From: Emiliania huxleyi CCMP1516
Lineage: Eukaryota > Haptophyta > Isochrysidales > Noelaerhabdaceae
DNA: 64,000 nt
Reading direction: 5' to 3'
NCBI RefSeq assembly: GCF_000372725.1
Contig: NW_005200351.1
Location: 75,136 to 139,135, forward strand
The notes below the pieces were generated by a model. That model ran no database searches. It was not told the origin of the DNA and worked only from the letters and a program-made list of their open reading frames with translations. Below, one piece after another: positions 1-10,185 of the stretch (positions are counted from its first letter, which is position 1; each line of letters begins with the position of its first letter). Made by a program: the position numbers and the translations under genes.

Positions 1-68
1 CGGAATCGACCCTATATCTCCAGTGCTCAAGCTTACTAGTGCTCAAGGAGCAAGTCCCCGCCCATGCG
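1..68. repeat. Dispersed repeat copy at window start
   Basis: The first ~45 bases (an AATCGACCCTAT then AGTGCTCAAG motif) recur at 19738-19775 with small indels. Bases 47-68 recur exactly, in inverted orientation, at 2693-2714, so a 22-bp inverted pair brackets the gene at 1063-2493. No coding function is seen. It is probably the edge of a dispersed element. Confidence 0.6.
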
Positions 69-277
69 ATTTTGTGCAGGGTTCTTTGTGGGTGGTGGTC
101 GGCGACTAGGTGGTGGGGTCTCGGTTGGTCTCTCTGCAAATTGGTCTCTCAAGGGCTGCTTGGCTGGCCGTGAGCCCCCCGACGCGCCGTGCGCCGCGCT
201 TTGCAGCAGCCCAGATGGGGATCATGACGACAACATCCGTGCAAGGCAGCCGCGAGCCACTCGCTTGCTGGGCGCGG

Positions 278-573
278 GCCTCGCTGCAACCTTCCACCTC
301 GCGGTCTCCCCCTTCTCGTCGTTCTCTCCCTTGTCGCTTCTTCCTCTGTCGAGTCGCTCTCCTCTGCCTCGTTCTGCGCCGCCGCCGCCTGCCGGTCCCT
401 TGTTCTCGCGGCTTCTTGCGCCTTTCGGCGCAGCTCCGCCCTCCTCGCTGCATATCTTGCTTGGCCCCTCGAGTCTATCGAGCTCTCCTCGCGCAAGGAC
501 GAGTCTTCTGATGCCCACTGCGATCATTTGCCGCCAAGTCATGGCTCAGGTCCACTCTCTCTTCGAACACTGA
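278..573 (-). repeat. Degraded copy of a dispersed ORF family
   Basis: About 300 bases closely match 46677-46979, with several small indels. On the minus strand both encode stretches such as FEERVDLS, RRLVLARGELDRLEG and a Glu/Arg-rich tail. Here the pieces lie in different frames, so this copy is broken. The better copy is the ORF at 46615-47217. A GAAA repeat follows at 580-600, as it does beside the other copy. The product is unknown. Confidence 0.6.
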
Positions 574-728
574 ATCGTGTAAGAAAGAAAGAAAGAAAAC
601 TGCATCGTGTCGTGCGACGCTGGCGGCAAAATTTTCTTTCCCCCTCTTTCGGCCGCGCCTGGGGCACAAGTCGCCACCTCCTCAGGGACATCTCGACCCT
701 ACGGCTTGCGTCACCTCATCACACGGGG

Positions 729-926
729 ATGACGATCAAGTCCCACGCTGCGTTTTTGGTATTTGGCGCTGCTGTCGGCTTCGCTGCTGGCTTCAAGGCG
801 GGAGAGGCCGTGTACGCTGACGAGAAGGAGAAGGAGACCATGAAGAAGAGGGCGACTCTGATGACTGGATTTTTGATTACTGTCGGTGCAGCAGGAATGG
901 CTATGGGGGTGATGGTTCGAGGCTGA
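729..926 (+). CDS. Small two-segment membrane protein, hypothetical
   Basis: A 65-residue protein starting at ATG 729. Residues ~6-22 (AAFLVFGAAVGFAAGF) and ~46-63 (LITVGAAGMAMGVMV) are hydrophobic and Gly/Ala rich, separated by a charged loop (EKEKETMKKR). This is a hairpin of two short membrane helices. The in-frame extension upstream to 528 is Arg/Ser rich and looks like leader sequence, so the inner ATG was chosen. The family is not recognised. A small organelle or ER membrane protein is possible. Confidence 0.5.
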   Translation: MTIKSHAAFLVFGAAVGFAAGFKAGEAVYADEKEKETMKKRATLMTGFLITVGAAGMAMGVMVRG

Positions 927-1062
927 CGGCCAGCTCGGGTGTGGGTCTTGTAACATTTTGCGCGCTTGCGGGAGTTTTCCGCGGCGGTTAGTCTCGAGAG
1001 AGAGGGCGCGGCGTGCCGGAGAGGTCTCCCTTGTGACACGTTTACTGTTACAGACACGCGTA

Positions 1063-2493
1063 CTACTCAGTGTTCCTCAGCGAGCGCCGCCCGGCGTAAC
1101 GTCGTGAGTCGCCCTCGCCGGCGTGTGTTTCGCCAAGCGGCTCTTCCAGTTCCGCGAGGGCGCTGAGCGCCTCGCGCAACACGATTGCCCAGTGGGTCCA
1201 GTGCGTCCCCCCCTGCACATAGACCGCGTATGGCGCGCGCAGCGGCCCGTCCGCGCTCAGCTCGAGGGTCGACCCGTCGATGAAGGTTCCGTCGGCAAAG
1301 ACAACCTCGTCGCCGTAGCCGGGGGTGACTCCGGCGACCGGGACGATGTGAGCGCCGACGGGGGAGCAGCGCTGCACGGCGGCGCAGAAGGCGAGCACCT
1401 TGGCGCGGCTGCCCAGCTTGACGGCCTGTATGATGTCGGTGCGGCCGCCAACCCCCGGCGGCGGATTGCACTCGTACCCGAGGCGGCTCATCGTCTGGGC
1501 GACCAGGAGGGAGCCCTTAAGAGCCTCGCCCACGACCTGGGGCGCGTGGAAGAGCCCCTGAAAGAGCGTGCGCGTCATGCCGAGCGTCGCGCCGCCCTCC
1601 ACGCCCGGAGCCGCCAGCCGACGACCCGCGGCCGCGACGAGGTCGGAGCGGCCCGCCACGTAGCCGCCCGAGGGGGCGAGCGTGCCGCCCGGGTTCTTGA
1701 TGAGCGATCCGGCGACGAGGTGCGCGCCGACGTGGCACGGCTCCTCAACCTCGACGAACTCGCCGTAGCAGTTGTCCACAAACAGGATGAGCGACGGGTG
1801 ATGCGTCCGCAGCCAGCCCGCTAGGCGCCCGATCTCCTGGACGCGGATCGAGGCGCGCCACGAGTAGCCGCAGGAGCGCTGCACGTGGAGAACGCGCGTG
1901 GAGGGGCGGATCGCCGCGCCGATGGCGTCGAGGTCGAACTTCGCCACCGCCGTCCCCTCCGAGGCTGCCGCCAGCTCGACTTGCGAGTAGCTCACGCCGA
2001 GGTCCGCGAGCGACCCGCGCAGCCCGTCCTCCGTGCGGCCGCGCAGGCCGATGACCTCTTCCAGCGTGTCGTACGGCGCGCCGGAGACGCCGAGCAGCTC
2101 ATCTCCGGGCCGGAGCACGCCGTAGAGGGCGCACGCGATCGCGTGCGTGCCGCTGAAGCACTGCACTCGCACAAGAGCCGCCTCGGCGCCAAGCAGGTCA
2201 GCGTACACGGCGTCGAGCGCCTCGCGGCCGAGGTCGCCGTGACCGTAGCCATCCACGCCCGCAAAGTGGTGCGTGCCGACTCCGTGCCGGCGGAATGCTG
2301 ACAGCACCGACGAGAGCGACTGCTCTGTGCGCCGGTCGATTTCAGAAAACGTGGGCAGCAGCGCGGCCGCCGCCTCGTCGACGAGCTCGCCGACGCCGCA
2401 CGCCCTGGGCTGGGAGACAGCGCGGACCGGCGCACGGCAGGAGGCGTGACGGCCCGACCACGTGCTGGCGCCTGCGGCCGTGAGTGCCAACAT
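1063..2493 (-). CDS. PLP-dependent methionine gamma-lyase family protein
   Basis: An intronless gene of 476 residues from the ATG at 2493; the open frame extends 40 codons further, to 2613. It matches the Met_gamma_lyase ('aluminium resistance') family of fold-type I PLP enzymes. A block with SGTHAIACALYGVLRPGDEL is followed by APYDTLEEVIG, a VDNCYGEF block and GSLIKNPGGTLAP. The Lys encoded at 1696-1698 is the likely Schiff-base lysine. The family is common in bacteria and cyanobacteria and also occurs in plastid-bearing algae. The first ~45 residues before the family core are Ala/Arg/Ser rich and could be an organelle transit peptide. Substrate specificity cannot be read from sequence. Transfer from a bacterial or plastid lineage is plausible. 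Confidence 0.85.
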   Translation of the reverse strand: MLALTAAGASTWSGRHASCRAPVRAVSQPRACGVGELVDEAAAALLPTFSEIDRRTEQSLSSVLSAFRRHGVGTHHFAGVDGYGHGDLGREALDAVYADLLGAEAALVRVQCFSGTHAIACALYGVLRPGDELLGVSGAPYDTLEEVIGLRGRTEDGLRGSLADLGVSYSQVELAAASEGTAVAKFDLDAIGAAIRPSTRVLHVQRSCGYSWRASIRVQEIGRLAGWLRTHHPSLILFVDNCYGEFVEVEEPCHVGAHLVAGSLIKNPGGTLAPSGGYVAGRSDLVAAAGRRLAAPGVEGGATLGMTRTLFQGLFHAPQVVGEALKGSLLVAQTMSRLGYECNPPPGVGGRTDIIQAVKLGSRAKVLAFCAAVQRCSPVGAHIVPVAGVTPGYGDEVVFADGTFIDGSTLELSADGPLRAPYAVYVQGGTHWTHWAIVLREALSALAELEEPLGETHAGEGDSRRYAGRRSLRNTE

Positions 2494-2778
2494 ATACACA
2501 CTTGGTGAATTGGTTCTTTCAAAAACTTTCTTCGGCCCAAGAGGTGAGTGAGAGCAATTCATGGAGGCAACCGATGCGAGTCGACTGGGTGTGTCGTCGT
2601 AGTTTCGTATCAAGAATACTCACATCTCACTCACTCACTCACTGACACTGAGTCTGAGAAAGGAATGTGTGTGTGCGGGGCGGGGTGTGTACCGCATGGG
2701 CGGGGACTTGCTCCCTTTTACCCATCTCCTGTGGAGGTGTCCGTTTTGAAGAGAGAGGCTTCTCGAAAGCCCTCACAC

Positions 2779-3782
2779 TCACCTGCACTTGGGAGTCTTC
2801 GAGAGCTCCGCCATGAAGCGTCGAACGCCAGTTGTATACGTCTGCTCATCAGCATGGTCGACAAAGGCCCCCATCGACACTGGGGTTGTGTCGTACGATG
2901 AGCCTGAGCCTTTCATCAGGCCAATTGCAACCATTTCGGACGGTGCGAGGGAGCCTCCGAAGTGCTCGTGCCACAAGCAAACTGAAGCTTGGTACTGCTC
3001 CGAAAGGCCGACGAAAGCAGCGCTTCTTTGAACGAAATGGGCTGCCCGCTCAACCTCTATAGACGTTGGCGCAACAATGTCCATGCAGCCGCGGCCCACA
3101 AGCATCTTGGTCTGGCAGCCACTCACGCCAGGCAGCGTTAGGAACGTCTTCAAGTCCGCATGAGCTGCAGCCGCTCGAAAGGCGTTGCTGCTGTTCTCAG
3201 AAGACCATCCCCATCCTTGCCCACAACACTTCCCATTTCCTCTCAGATAAAAGTACGCTGATGCTACCCGCTGCTTAGGCTCTCTCAGCAGCAAGACCAC
3301 ATTCCCCACGCTCGGTAGATCTTCAGGGTATGGCAGCGGGTCATGGAACCATCGATTGTGGCCTGCTGCCGAACAACACTGCTTGTGCGACAGTCGGCCT
3401 TGGCAGTCGTCATTCATGATAGGTGGCCCCGACTGCGTCAGTGTTGAGGTGAATTCCGGCTGCACCACTGCGTCGCCACACGCGTACGTCAGGACGGTGG
3501 TGGCAAACAAGCTGGACGTCTTCGGAATGTGGAGCCAGTAAATGGACTTGAGCGCATCCGGCGGCGACTGCGGCGCACCACCCTCGGGCCGCATCTCCTC
3601 AAAGCCATATTTGTGGGTGGTGTTTGGGTTGAACAGCCACATGACGGCCGAGTCGCCACCATGGTTGGAGAAGCCAGACATGAGGGACAGGATCTTGACC
3701 TTGTGTCCACCTATAAAATCCCGCGCTAGACTCAACTGCTCTGCGAGCACGGGGAGAGCCTCGCCTTCTGCTCGCGCCCGAG
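2779..3782 (-). CDS. Sulfotransferase-like domain protein (3' part of gene)
   Basis: The open frame from 3750 to the stop at 2779 encodes ~323 residues. It contains WLHIPKTSSLF, resembling the 5'-phosphosulfate-binding loop of PAPS-dependent sulfotransferases, and LLLREPKQRVASAYFY, resembling the 3'-phosphate-binding motif, followed by paired cysteines. This suggests a Golgi-type carbohydrate sulfotransferase fold. The frame continues upstream (AEGEALPVLAEQLS) to about 3782, where a +1 shift joins it to the SGNH-like frame of 3783-4730. Either this is one gene with a single-base frameshift or assembly error, or an unusual exon junction lies there. The acceptor sugar is unknown. Confidence 0.6.
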
Positions 3783-4730
3783 AGGGTCTCGTCTAGCACT
3801 CGGACGGTGAGACCACAACCGTCACAGCCGCCCGGGGGAGCGCGCGTGTGGTCCGGCCTTGAAGTGAGAGTATCGCCCCACACCGCGTGGATGACGTGCA
3901 AGTTGCCGACAGAGTTTGGGCGCGACCAGTGCGAGTTGAACTTGAGCTTTCCCTCGCACGAGCAGCGGCCCCAGCAGCTGATCTCGCCTGAGGGCGCATG
4001 GAGTGAGGGTGAGTGGCGCCGCGCCGTCCGTAGCTCAGTCTGACACACATCAAATCTATCACCCATTCCCATGTTGTTGTACGACATCATATGGCCGAGG
4101 TCGAGTTTGACGCGGCTGGTCTGGTTGGGCTGTGGAGGGACGCAGATGTCGAGCTCCGCGCCCGGCGACGTCGCAACGTAGCCTGGCTTGGGATTGCCTT
4201 GCATCGACCACTCGACGACCCACTCGAAACCGCGCGTGCCCACCACCAACGGCTTGAGCGCCTCCCCAATGGCACATGTTGGCCGCACGCCAGCAGAGGC
4301 CTCAACCTTGCCCGCGAGGCGGTGCGTGCACGGGTGGCGTCCGAGGGCGATCTCCTCTGCTGCCTGCCTAGCAGCCTCGACCAGCTGTGCGTCCAGGAGC
4401 TTGGCGATGAGCACATGACCTGAGGCACAGACGAGCTTATAGGACAGTTCTGCGCACAAGCACCTATGTGCCGTGGCTCTGGCCCCACCCAGTTTCTCTA
4501 CGCAGCTGGAGCCGAACCGTAAAAGTTGAAGTGGAGATAGTCGCGCACGAGGCTGCTGAGAAAGTGCCCCATCTCATAGCGCCGCGAGGGCATAAGCATA
4601 TCGGCCGCCTGCGCGTGTTCGAAGCACGAGGGGACGGCCGAGGCACCGGCTCACATGAATACGGGAGGCAGCATATGAGGCACCAGTTTTCTGGAGAGCT
4701 CAACAGCTGCGGCCGCGATGGCGGAGTCGG
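3783..4730 (-). CDS. SGNH-hydrolase-like C-terminal region, upstream part of the same gene
   Basis: A minus-strand open region encodes GFEWVVEWSMQ, KPGYVATSPGAELDI, MMSYNNMGMGDRF and a Cys-rich GRCSCEGKLKF stretch, ending CGLTVRVLDETLSG. This layout resembles the beta-rich part that follows SGNH/GDSL-like domains in many algal proteins. Further upstream, DMLMPSRRYEMGHFLSSLV and a GTGAGC donor near 4645, with a CAG acceptor near 4612, suggest additional exons. The catalytic N-terminal SGNH blocks are not seen, so the gene may be truncated or have unresolved exons. The frame shifts by one base near 3782 into the sulfotransferase-like part. Confidence 0.4.
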
Positions 4731-5297
4731 CCGCGGTTCGAGCGAGCAGTTTTTGGCTGCGGGATCGAATCGCGGAAGGCTCATGCCCTCGCGGAGCGAC
4801 GCGGGTCGCGCGGCGCGCGCGTGTGCGAAATGCGACAAAAGACGAAAGACGACAGGCGCCTGAGCGCTGTACGCCTGAACTTTTGTCGCCGCAATCGCCA
4901 CCGCCGCCATCTTGACGAGCAGCGCGAGCGCGCTCGTCGGCGGCCAGCCGTCGCGGGCCGGGCCGAGCCCGGCCTCAACCGGCCGCGCCGCCGCAGCAGG
5001 CCCGGAGGCCCACATGGCGGCCGACCAGCTGACCTCTCATGTCAGAACTCCCTCCCTCCGCGAGAGCAGCCGGTCGACGTCGGCACCAGAACCGACAGGG
5101 GCGCCGCGGCAGTAGAGAGCACTCCACCGCCATACCGTTTTTATGGCGGGTCAAAGGAGTGATAGACGTTCACAGCCTTGTTATCACAGCCACGAGAGTA
5201 CGGATTGCACGGGGGCCCGGTCTGACCCCCGGTCTGAAGCTGAGCCTGTCGTGTGGGCCAGGAAGCTCGCCGAGGCTAAGCGTTCGGAGCGACACAC

Positions 5298-6400
5298 ATG
5301 GCCGACGTGCAGCGCCCGCCTCCTCGCGCGACCCTCCCACCGACCCGCAGCAGGGCCTGGACCGCCGGTGCCCACCGCTCCATCCTCACCGAGGAGCTGT
5401 GCTCGCTGCCGCTCTACCGGAGGCTCGTGAGCAGCGAGGCGGACGCAGCGCTGCTTGCGCAGCTCGAGCGCGAGTTCACCGCGCTGGTCGAGTCGGCGGG
5501 CGAAGACGGGGAGGACCTCGTCTGCGTCCGGTTCCCGGTCTACCTCCCGAGCTCTGCTCGTGCGCTGGTCGCCGCGTGCGCCCGGCGCTTCAAGCTGCGT
5601 CCCGAGTCGTTTGGCGAGGAGGAGAAGCGCTTCATGGCGGTCTACATGCACCCTCGCTCGGCCGTCATACCCGTGTTGCGGCTCGAGGACTTTGCGCACG
5701 CCACGAGCTACTACGCCCTGCCGCCGCCGCCACCCGCGTCAACCTACGACCGTCGGAGGGACCAGTTCGGCAGGCGCCCCGACTCTGTGGTGGAGCTCGA
5801 GGCGCCGGAGCGGCCGCTGCGGCACGACTACAGCAGCTGGCGGCCCCCCGCTCCGGAGCAGCGCGAGCCCGTCGGCTACGAATGCGAGGCGGCCGGCTGC
5901 CACGCCCACCTGATCGAGCTCGCCAGCTTTGAGCCAGAGCTCGACGCCGCCGGCCCGCTCAGAGGGGCAGTCGCCGGCGCGCTGAGAGAGGTGGGCATGG
6001 CCGGCGCTGCTCCGCTCGCGCCCCGTCGCAGACGTCAACCCTTCCTGCTTCCCCACCGCAGGCGCTGCCTGGCCTCATCACGCTGCGACCGCTGCCCGCC
6101 GGCTTTGTTGCCGTCTTCAGCAGCGCCGTCGCCGCCGAGGCAGCCACGATAGCGCACCGCCAATTCCCCCACGACGTCGGGGGCGAGGGCGAGGGGGCAG
6201 ACTGGCCTCGCGACCTCTCGCTCGCCCTCCCCGGCGGCGAGCGGCGATGCCACGCGAGGCCCCTCTCCCTCTTTGCGCAGCGACCTCGCGCGAGCGGCAG
6301 AGGAGGAGCGCCGCGCGCGCTTCAGGCGGCGTTGCGCGGTGTCGGCGGCGGGGGAGGTACGGGAGGGCGCGGCGGCGGTGGCGGCGGTGGCGGTCGATAG
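5298..6400 (+). CDS. R3H-domain protein (two exons)
   Basis: Exon 1 is 5298-5990 and exon 2 is 6062-6400, split by a phase-0 GT-AG intron of 71 bp; the product is ~343 residues. Residues ~45-125 look like an R3H single-stranded nucleic-acid-binding domain: an FTALVE helix, LVCVRFPVYLPSSARALV, then ARRFKLRPESFGEEEKRF. A Tyr/Pro-rich segment follows, then GLITLRPLPAGFVAVFSSA in exon 2 and a Gly/Arg-rich end. R3H proteins typically bind RNA or ssDNA. Encore/R3HDM-type proteins also couple R3H to a low-complexity tail. The specific role is unknown. Confidence 0.65.
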
Positions 6401-7478
6401 CGCGTGGGCGTCGTCGGCGGCGCCGGGTCGTCGGTGCTAGTCCGCCGTTTTTTCCTTTTTTTCTGAAAGGGGGAAACGCAGGCCACAGCGCACAGGTTCG
6501 TCGGAGATAGCCGCGCAGCGGCTATGTAGGTTATCCTTCAACGTGAGGAGAGGTGGACAGCAAGCAACACCCAAAATACGCGATCCAAATTACTGACTGG
6601 CGCCGCGCCGAATTCGGCGCGGCCGTCGGCTCGCAGCTTTGGGACGCTTGCTCCAACCCCATCGTCCGAGTCTTGCGCAATCTCGCGTGATGACATCTCG
6701 CCCTGATCCCACGCCAGTGGGGCAGGCGCATCATATCGTCGGCGATGGGCCTTCTCGAGCCGACGTGCCGCCGCACCCAGACGTTCCTGACCGTGGACTC
6801 AGCCAGTGCTCAAGGGTGATACAAAAAAGTGATCTGATCACCCGAACGAATGCCACGTTCGGATCGCTTCTTTCTCATCGCAAACAAACCCCGTCCGTCA
6901 GCAGGCATCCTCCGGGAATGTACGTAAGAGCTACATACACTGAGAGAGTCCCTACCGAGGCGTGCGTCTGCCGCCGGTCGTCCTGGAGCAGCGAGACGGT
7001 TTGCCGCAGCGAGGCAACCTCCTGAGCGCGGTCGCGCATCGCCCGCTCGATGGCCGCGTCCTCGTCCCCGAGGCCGAGCGGGTCCCACGTTGCCGCGCTC
7101 GCCAAGGTGCTCCCCAGCCAGGAGCCGGCCATAGTGCTGGCCGCCATCGTTTTGGTGTTAAAAGTAATCCTGATTTTCTTGCCGCTCTGGGCTTCGCCTT
7201 CGCCCTGCACCTTTCTTTCTTTTTCTTCGCCCTGCACCACTCGCAACAGCTCTCGCGCGCCGCCGTCTGTGGCGACGCGCAGTCCGCAGAAAGAACATCA
7301 ACAACGCTGCTCGCAACATGCGTGTCGCGCACTCATTCCTGACCAGTCTCAATGTCCCACCCCCCTGCGCGCGGGCCTTCTAGGCCCGCGGGTAGTCTCC
7401 CCCGATCCCCAGGGCCTCCAGGGCTCGCACCTCCCTCGACAAGCGCCAACTTTCGCGCTTGTGCAACAACTTGGCGTA
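6401..7478. other. Intergenic region without a confident gene
   Basis: The region holds one dispersed repeat (6880-6942, described separately). A weak minus-strand coding-like stretch near 6960-7170 reads as a short coiled-coil (DEDAAIERAMRDRAQEVASL) without a family. A T-rich tract near 6450-6470 and short AT-richer stretches near 6830 may be promoter or terminator DNA. Confidence 0.4.
6880..6942. repeat. Dispersed repeat shared with 56641-56697
   Basis: A core of more than 25 identical bases, containing GGGAATGTACGTAAGAGCT, plus flanking near-identity (CGCAAAC, CCCGTC, TCAGCAG before; CACTGA after) is shared with 56641-56697. Both copies lie on the same strand upstream of a plus-strand gene (acyltransferase here, listerin there). 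Confidence 0.75.
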
Positions 7479-10100
7479 ATGGGCAGAGTCGGGAAAGGGG
7501 TGTACATGCCACCACGTCGCTACGACCGCTTCGACGGCGAGGGCGGAGCGCTGGAGATCAACAGTGCCTCGACGCCTAAGACGGGGGCTCCCATTGCAGC
7601 CGAGAGCAGCGATGCGCCCGTGCCCACGTCGAGGACCAAGGAAACGAGCTCGTACCGTGCCGACATTGACGGCCTCCGAGCGGTGGCCGTCTCCGCCGTG
7701 GTCGTGTACCACATCGAACACTCCTGGCTGCCGGGTGGCTTTGTGGGCGTCGACATCTTTTTTGTCATCTCTGGCTTCGTCGTGAGCGGCTCTTTGTGTT
7801 CGCGCTCGTACAACTCACTCGGCGAGTATCTCTGCGCCTTCTACGCACGGCGCATCAAGCGGCTGCAGCCCGTGCTCGCCCTCATGGTCCTCACCTCAGC
7901 CATTGGCGTCGCGCTGCTCCTTCCAAAGGACGTCGTCTTTGAGCGCGATTATTACTACACGTCCGCGCAGCTTGCACTCCTCGGATTGGCCAATATCTTC
8001 TACTCGAGTATGGGTACGAGCTACTCGGATGCGGCGGATAATATCATGCGCACCGAGTACAATCCGTTCCTGCACACGTGGTCGCTCGGCGTCGAGGAGC
8101 AGTTCTATCTCCTCTTCCCGCTGCTCGTCGCTCTCGCTCATGGCGAGCGCGTCGTTCGCGGCGGCACGCGGCACGGCATGCACACTGCATCACGTGCCAC
8201 TGCCCACCTCTCTCGGCTGCTCTCACAAGAGCGCCCCGTGCTCGTCTTCGCGCCGTGCTGCCTCGTGTCCCTCCTCGTCTCTGCGGTGGCGAGCGCACAG
8301 CCGCTGCTCGCTCCGTTCGCCTTCTACATGCTCCCCTCGCGCTTCTGGCAACTCATGGTCGGCGCGATGCTGCAGCATGCCTCGACCTCCGTGCCCCCGC
8401 CCGCGGAGTGTGCGGCCGCCGCCAGCGCACGCCCGTCCGTCGCCCGCACCGTGCTGGCCGCGGCCAGCTTGCTCGTGCTAGAGCTCTGCGTGCTCGGCCT
8501 CCTCGTGCACGCACTCGCAGCCACGGGTGGCAACAAACACTTCCCGTTTCCAAACTCCCTCCCCGCCGTCGCGGCGGCCGTGGGCCTCATCGCGCTCGGC
8601 TCGATGGGCCCCGGGATGCGCCGCGTCGCTCCCTGGCCGCCGCTGCTCACCACGCTCCTCGGATCCGCGCCACTCGCATACATCGGCCGCCTCTCGTACT
8701 CGCTCTACCTGTGGCACTGGCCGATTCTCGTAGCGCTGCGATGGGCGGCCGGCCCAGAGCGCCTCGCCTACAGCGGCACGGCGGCCGCTCTGACTCTGCT
8801 GGTGGCGATGCTCAGCTATCATGGCGTCGAGGATCGCGCACGCCATTGGAGGCCACGCCGCGTTCGCAGCGTCTTCCTCTGGTTCGTGGTGGGTCTCTGC
8901 GCGCTCGAAGGCGGTCTCTTCGTTCTAGCGGGGCCGCTCAACGGGCGGCTCTACATGGACGGTGTCATGTTCGACGCGCCGGAGCCACCGCCGCCGCCGC
9001 CGCCGCCCCCATCGCCGCCCGCACCACCGCCCGCGCCGCCGTCGCCGCCCGCACCGCCCGCACCACCGCCCGCGCCGCCATCACCGCCAGAGTCGCCTTC
9101 GCCGCCGCCGTCCCCATGCGCGTGCTCCAACCCTATCGGTGCAAATCGCTTGCTGCACGAGCCGCCCGCGGCCACTGCGGGGGCGACCACCCCGTGCTTT
9201 GAGCCGGTCGCGGCGTGGGCCGCCCTGCGGCAGTGCAACGAGGGCTCTGAGCCGAGCAACCAGTGCAAGAGCTGGTACGATTCGCGGAGCACGCTATACC
9301 GGGGTGTCGGAGCCTGCTTCACGCTGCCCCCCGGCTGGAGCGATGCGGAAGAGGAGCGCGCGCGACGATGCCTCTCGCCGGTGCGATCGAGTGGACTGCC
9401 TGCCTTCTTTAACATGGGCGACTCGCATGCGGGCGCTGTCGAGCTCGGGCTGCATCAGGCGATTGGCGGGCGCATGGTCTTTGCGGGCCTGCAGCGAGGC
9501 GCCTGTCCGTGGGGGCCGCATCATCCGTGTGAGCAGGACAGAAGAAGGGACGCGCGGGCGTATCATCTGGCGGCCACCGACCTCCTGCGCGCCAATCTCC
9601 GCGCGGGCGACGTGGTCTCGATCATCAGCGCTCAGAATGCGCACCTCAATAACGAGTCTCTCGGCTGGTACGCGCGCGTCGTCATCCCGATGCTGAGTGA
9701 GCGCGGTGCGAGCCTTTTGCTGCTCGAGGACTACGTGAAGCCTGCATCCGTCTTCTGCTCGCGCTGGAAGACCCAGAGGGCTGAATGCGTCGTCTCGCCC
9801 ACGCAGCACCTCCTCAGCCTCACCGCCGCTGGCAGCCGCTTCGCTCGCGAGCATGCGGGCGTGTACGCGTGGTCGTTGGCCCCGCTCTTCTGCTCCGAGC
9901 CCTTTACGCATAGCAGCCGTTGCAGCACGTTTGTGCCGGCGAGCAGGCCGAGGGCGGGCTTCATCGACGGCTCACATCTCAATGCCGTCGGCTCCAAGTA
10001 CCTGTGGCCCTTTGCGTGTGCTACCTTCGAGAGCTTTGGCTTCTTCTCGAGCCCGCTCCCCATCGCCTCAAACCTCACTCAACCATCGCCGGACCAGTGA
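7479..10100 (+). CDS. Membrane acyltransferase-3 with C-terminal SGNH domain
   Basis: 873 residues from ATG 7479. The frame is open from 7050, but the upstream part is low-complexity. An OafA-type acyltransferase-3 domain starts near residue 58 (YRADIDGLRAVAV, then GVDIFFVISGF), carries HTWSLGVEEQFYLLFP near residue 197 and contains many membrane helices. Residues ~500-547 form a Pro-rich linker of repeated PPAPP/SPP units. A C-terminal SGNH domain follows, with GDSHAG near residue 647 and DGSHLNAVG near residue 829, giving the Ser and Asp-x-x-His triad elements. In bacteria this fusion O-acetylates extracellular glycans: the membrane part moves acyl groups and the SGNH part transfers them. 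A similar role on an algal surface polysaccharide is likely. No intron is seen. Confidence 0.9.
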   Translation: MGRVGKGVYMPPRRYDRFDGEGGALEINSASTPKTGAPIAAESSDAPVPTSRTKETSSYRADIDGLRAVAVSAVVVYHIEHSWLPGGFVGVDIFFVISGFVVSGSLCSRSYNSLGEYLCAFYARRIKRLQPVLALMVLTSAIGVALLLPKDVVFERDYYYTSAQLALLGLANIFYSSMGTSYSDAADNIMRTEYNPFLHTWSLGVEEQFYLLFPLLVALAHGERVVRGGTRHGMHTASRATAHLSRLLSQERPVLVFAPCCLVSLLVSAVASAQPLLAPFAFYMLPSRFWQLMVGAMLQHASTSVPPPAECAAAASARPSVARTVLAAASLLVLELCVLGLLVHALAATGGNKHFPFPNSLPAVAAAVGLIALGSMGPGMRRVAPWPPLLTTLLGSAPLAYIGRLSYSLYLWHWPILVALRWAAGPERLAYSGTAAALTLLVAMLSYHGVEDRARHWRPRRVRSVFLWFVVGLCALEGGLFVLAGPLNGRLYMDGVMFDAPEPPPPPPPPPSPPAPPPAPPSPPAPPAPPPAPPSPPESPSPPPSPCACSNPIGANRLLHEPPAATAGATTPCFEPVAAWAALRQCNEGSEPSNQCKSWYDSRSTLYRGVGACFTLPPGWSDAEEERARRCLSPVRSSGLPAFFNMGDSHAGAVELGLHQAIGGRMVFAGLQRGACPWGPHHPCEQDRRRDARAYHLAATDLLRANLRAGDVVSIISAQNAHLNNESLGWYARVVIPMLSERGASLLLLEDYVKPASVFCSRWKTQRAECVVSPTQHLLSLTAAGSRFAREHAGVYAWSLAPLFCSEPFTHSSRCSTFVPASRPRAGFIDGSHLNAVGSKYLWPFACATFESFGFFSSPLPIASNLTQPSPDQ

Positions 10101-10185
10101 GCACCAGTGGCGAGAGAGGAGGTGGGTGTGGTCGCAATCCTCGGATGCGCCATCGTTTTTTTGAGCTGTGGGTGACTCTCAGTGG

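Noticed and set aside
9861-9960. Possible intron in the acyltransferase SGNH region
   Set aside because: The frame is open throughout and SGNH motifs are correctly spaced without splicing.
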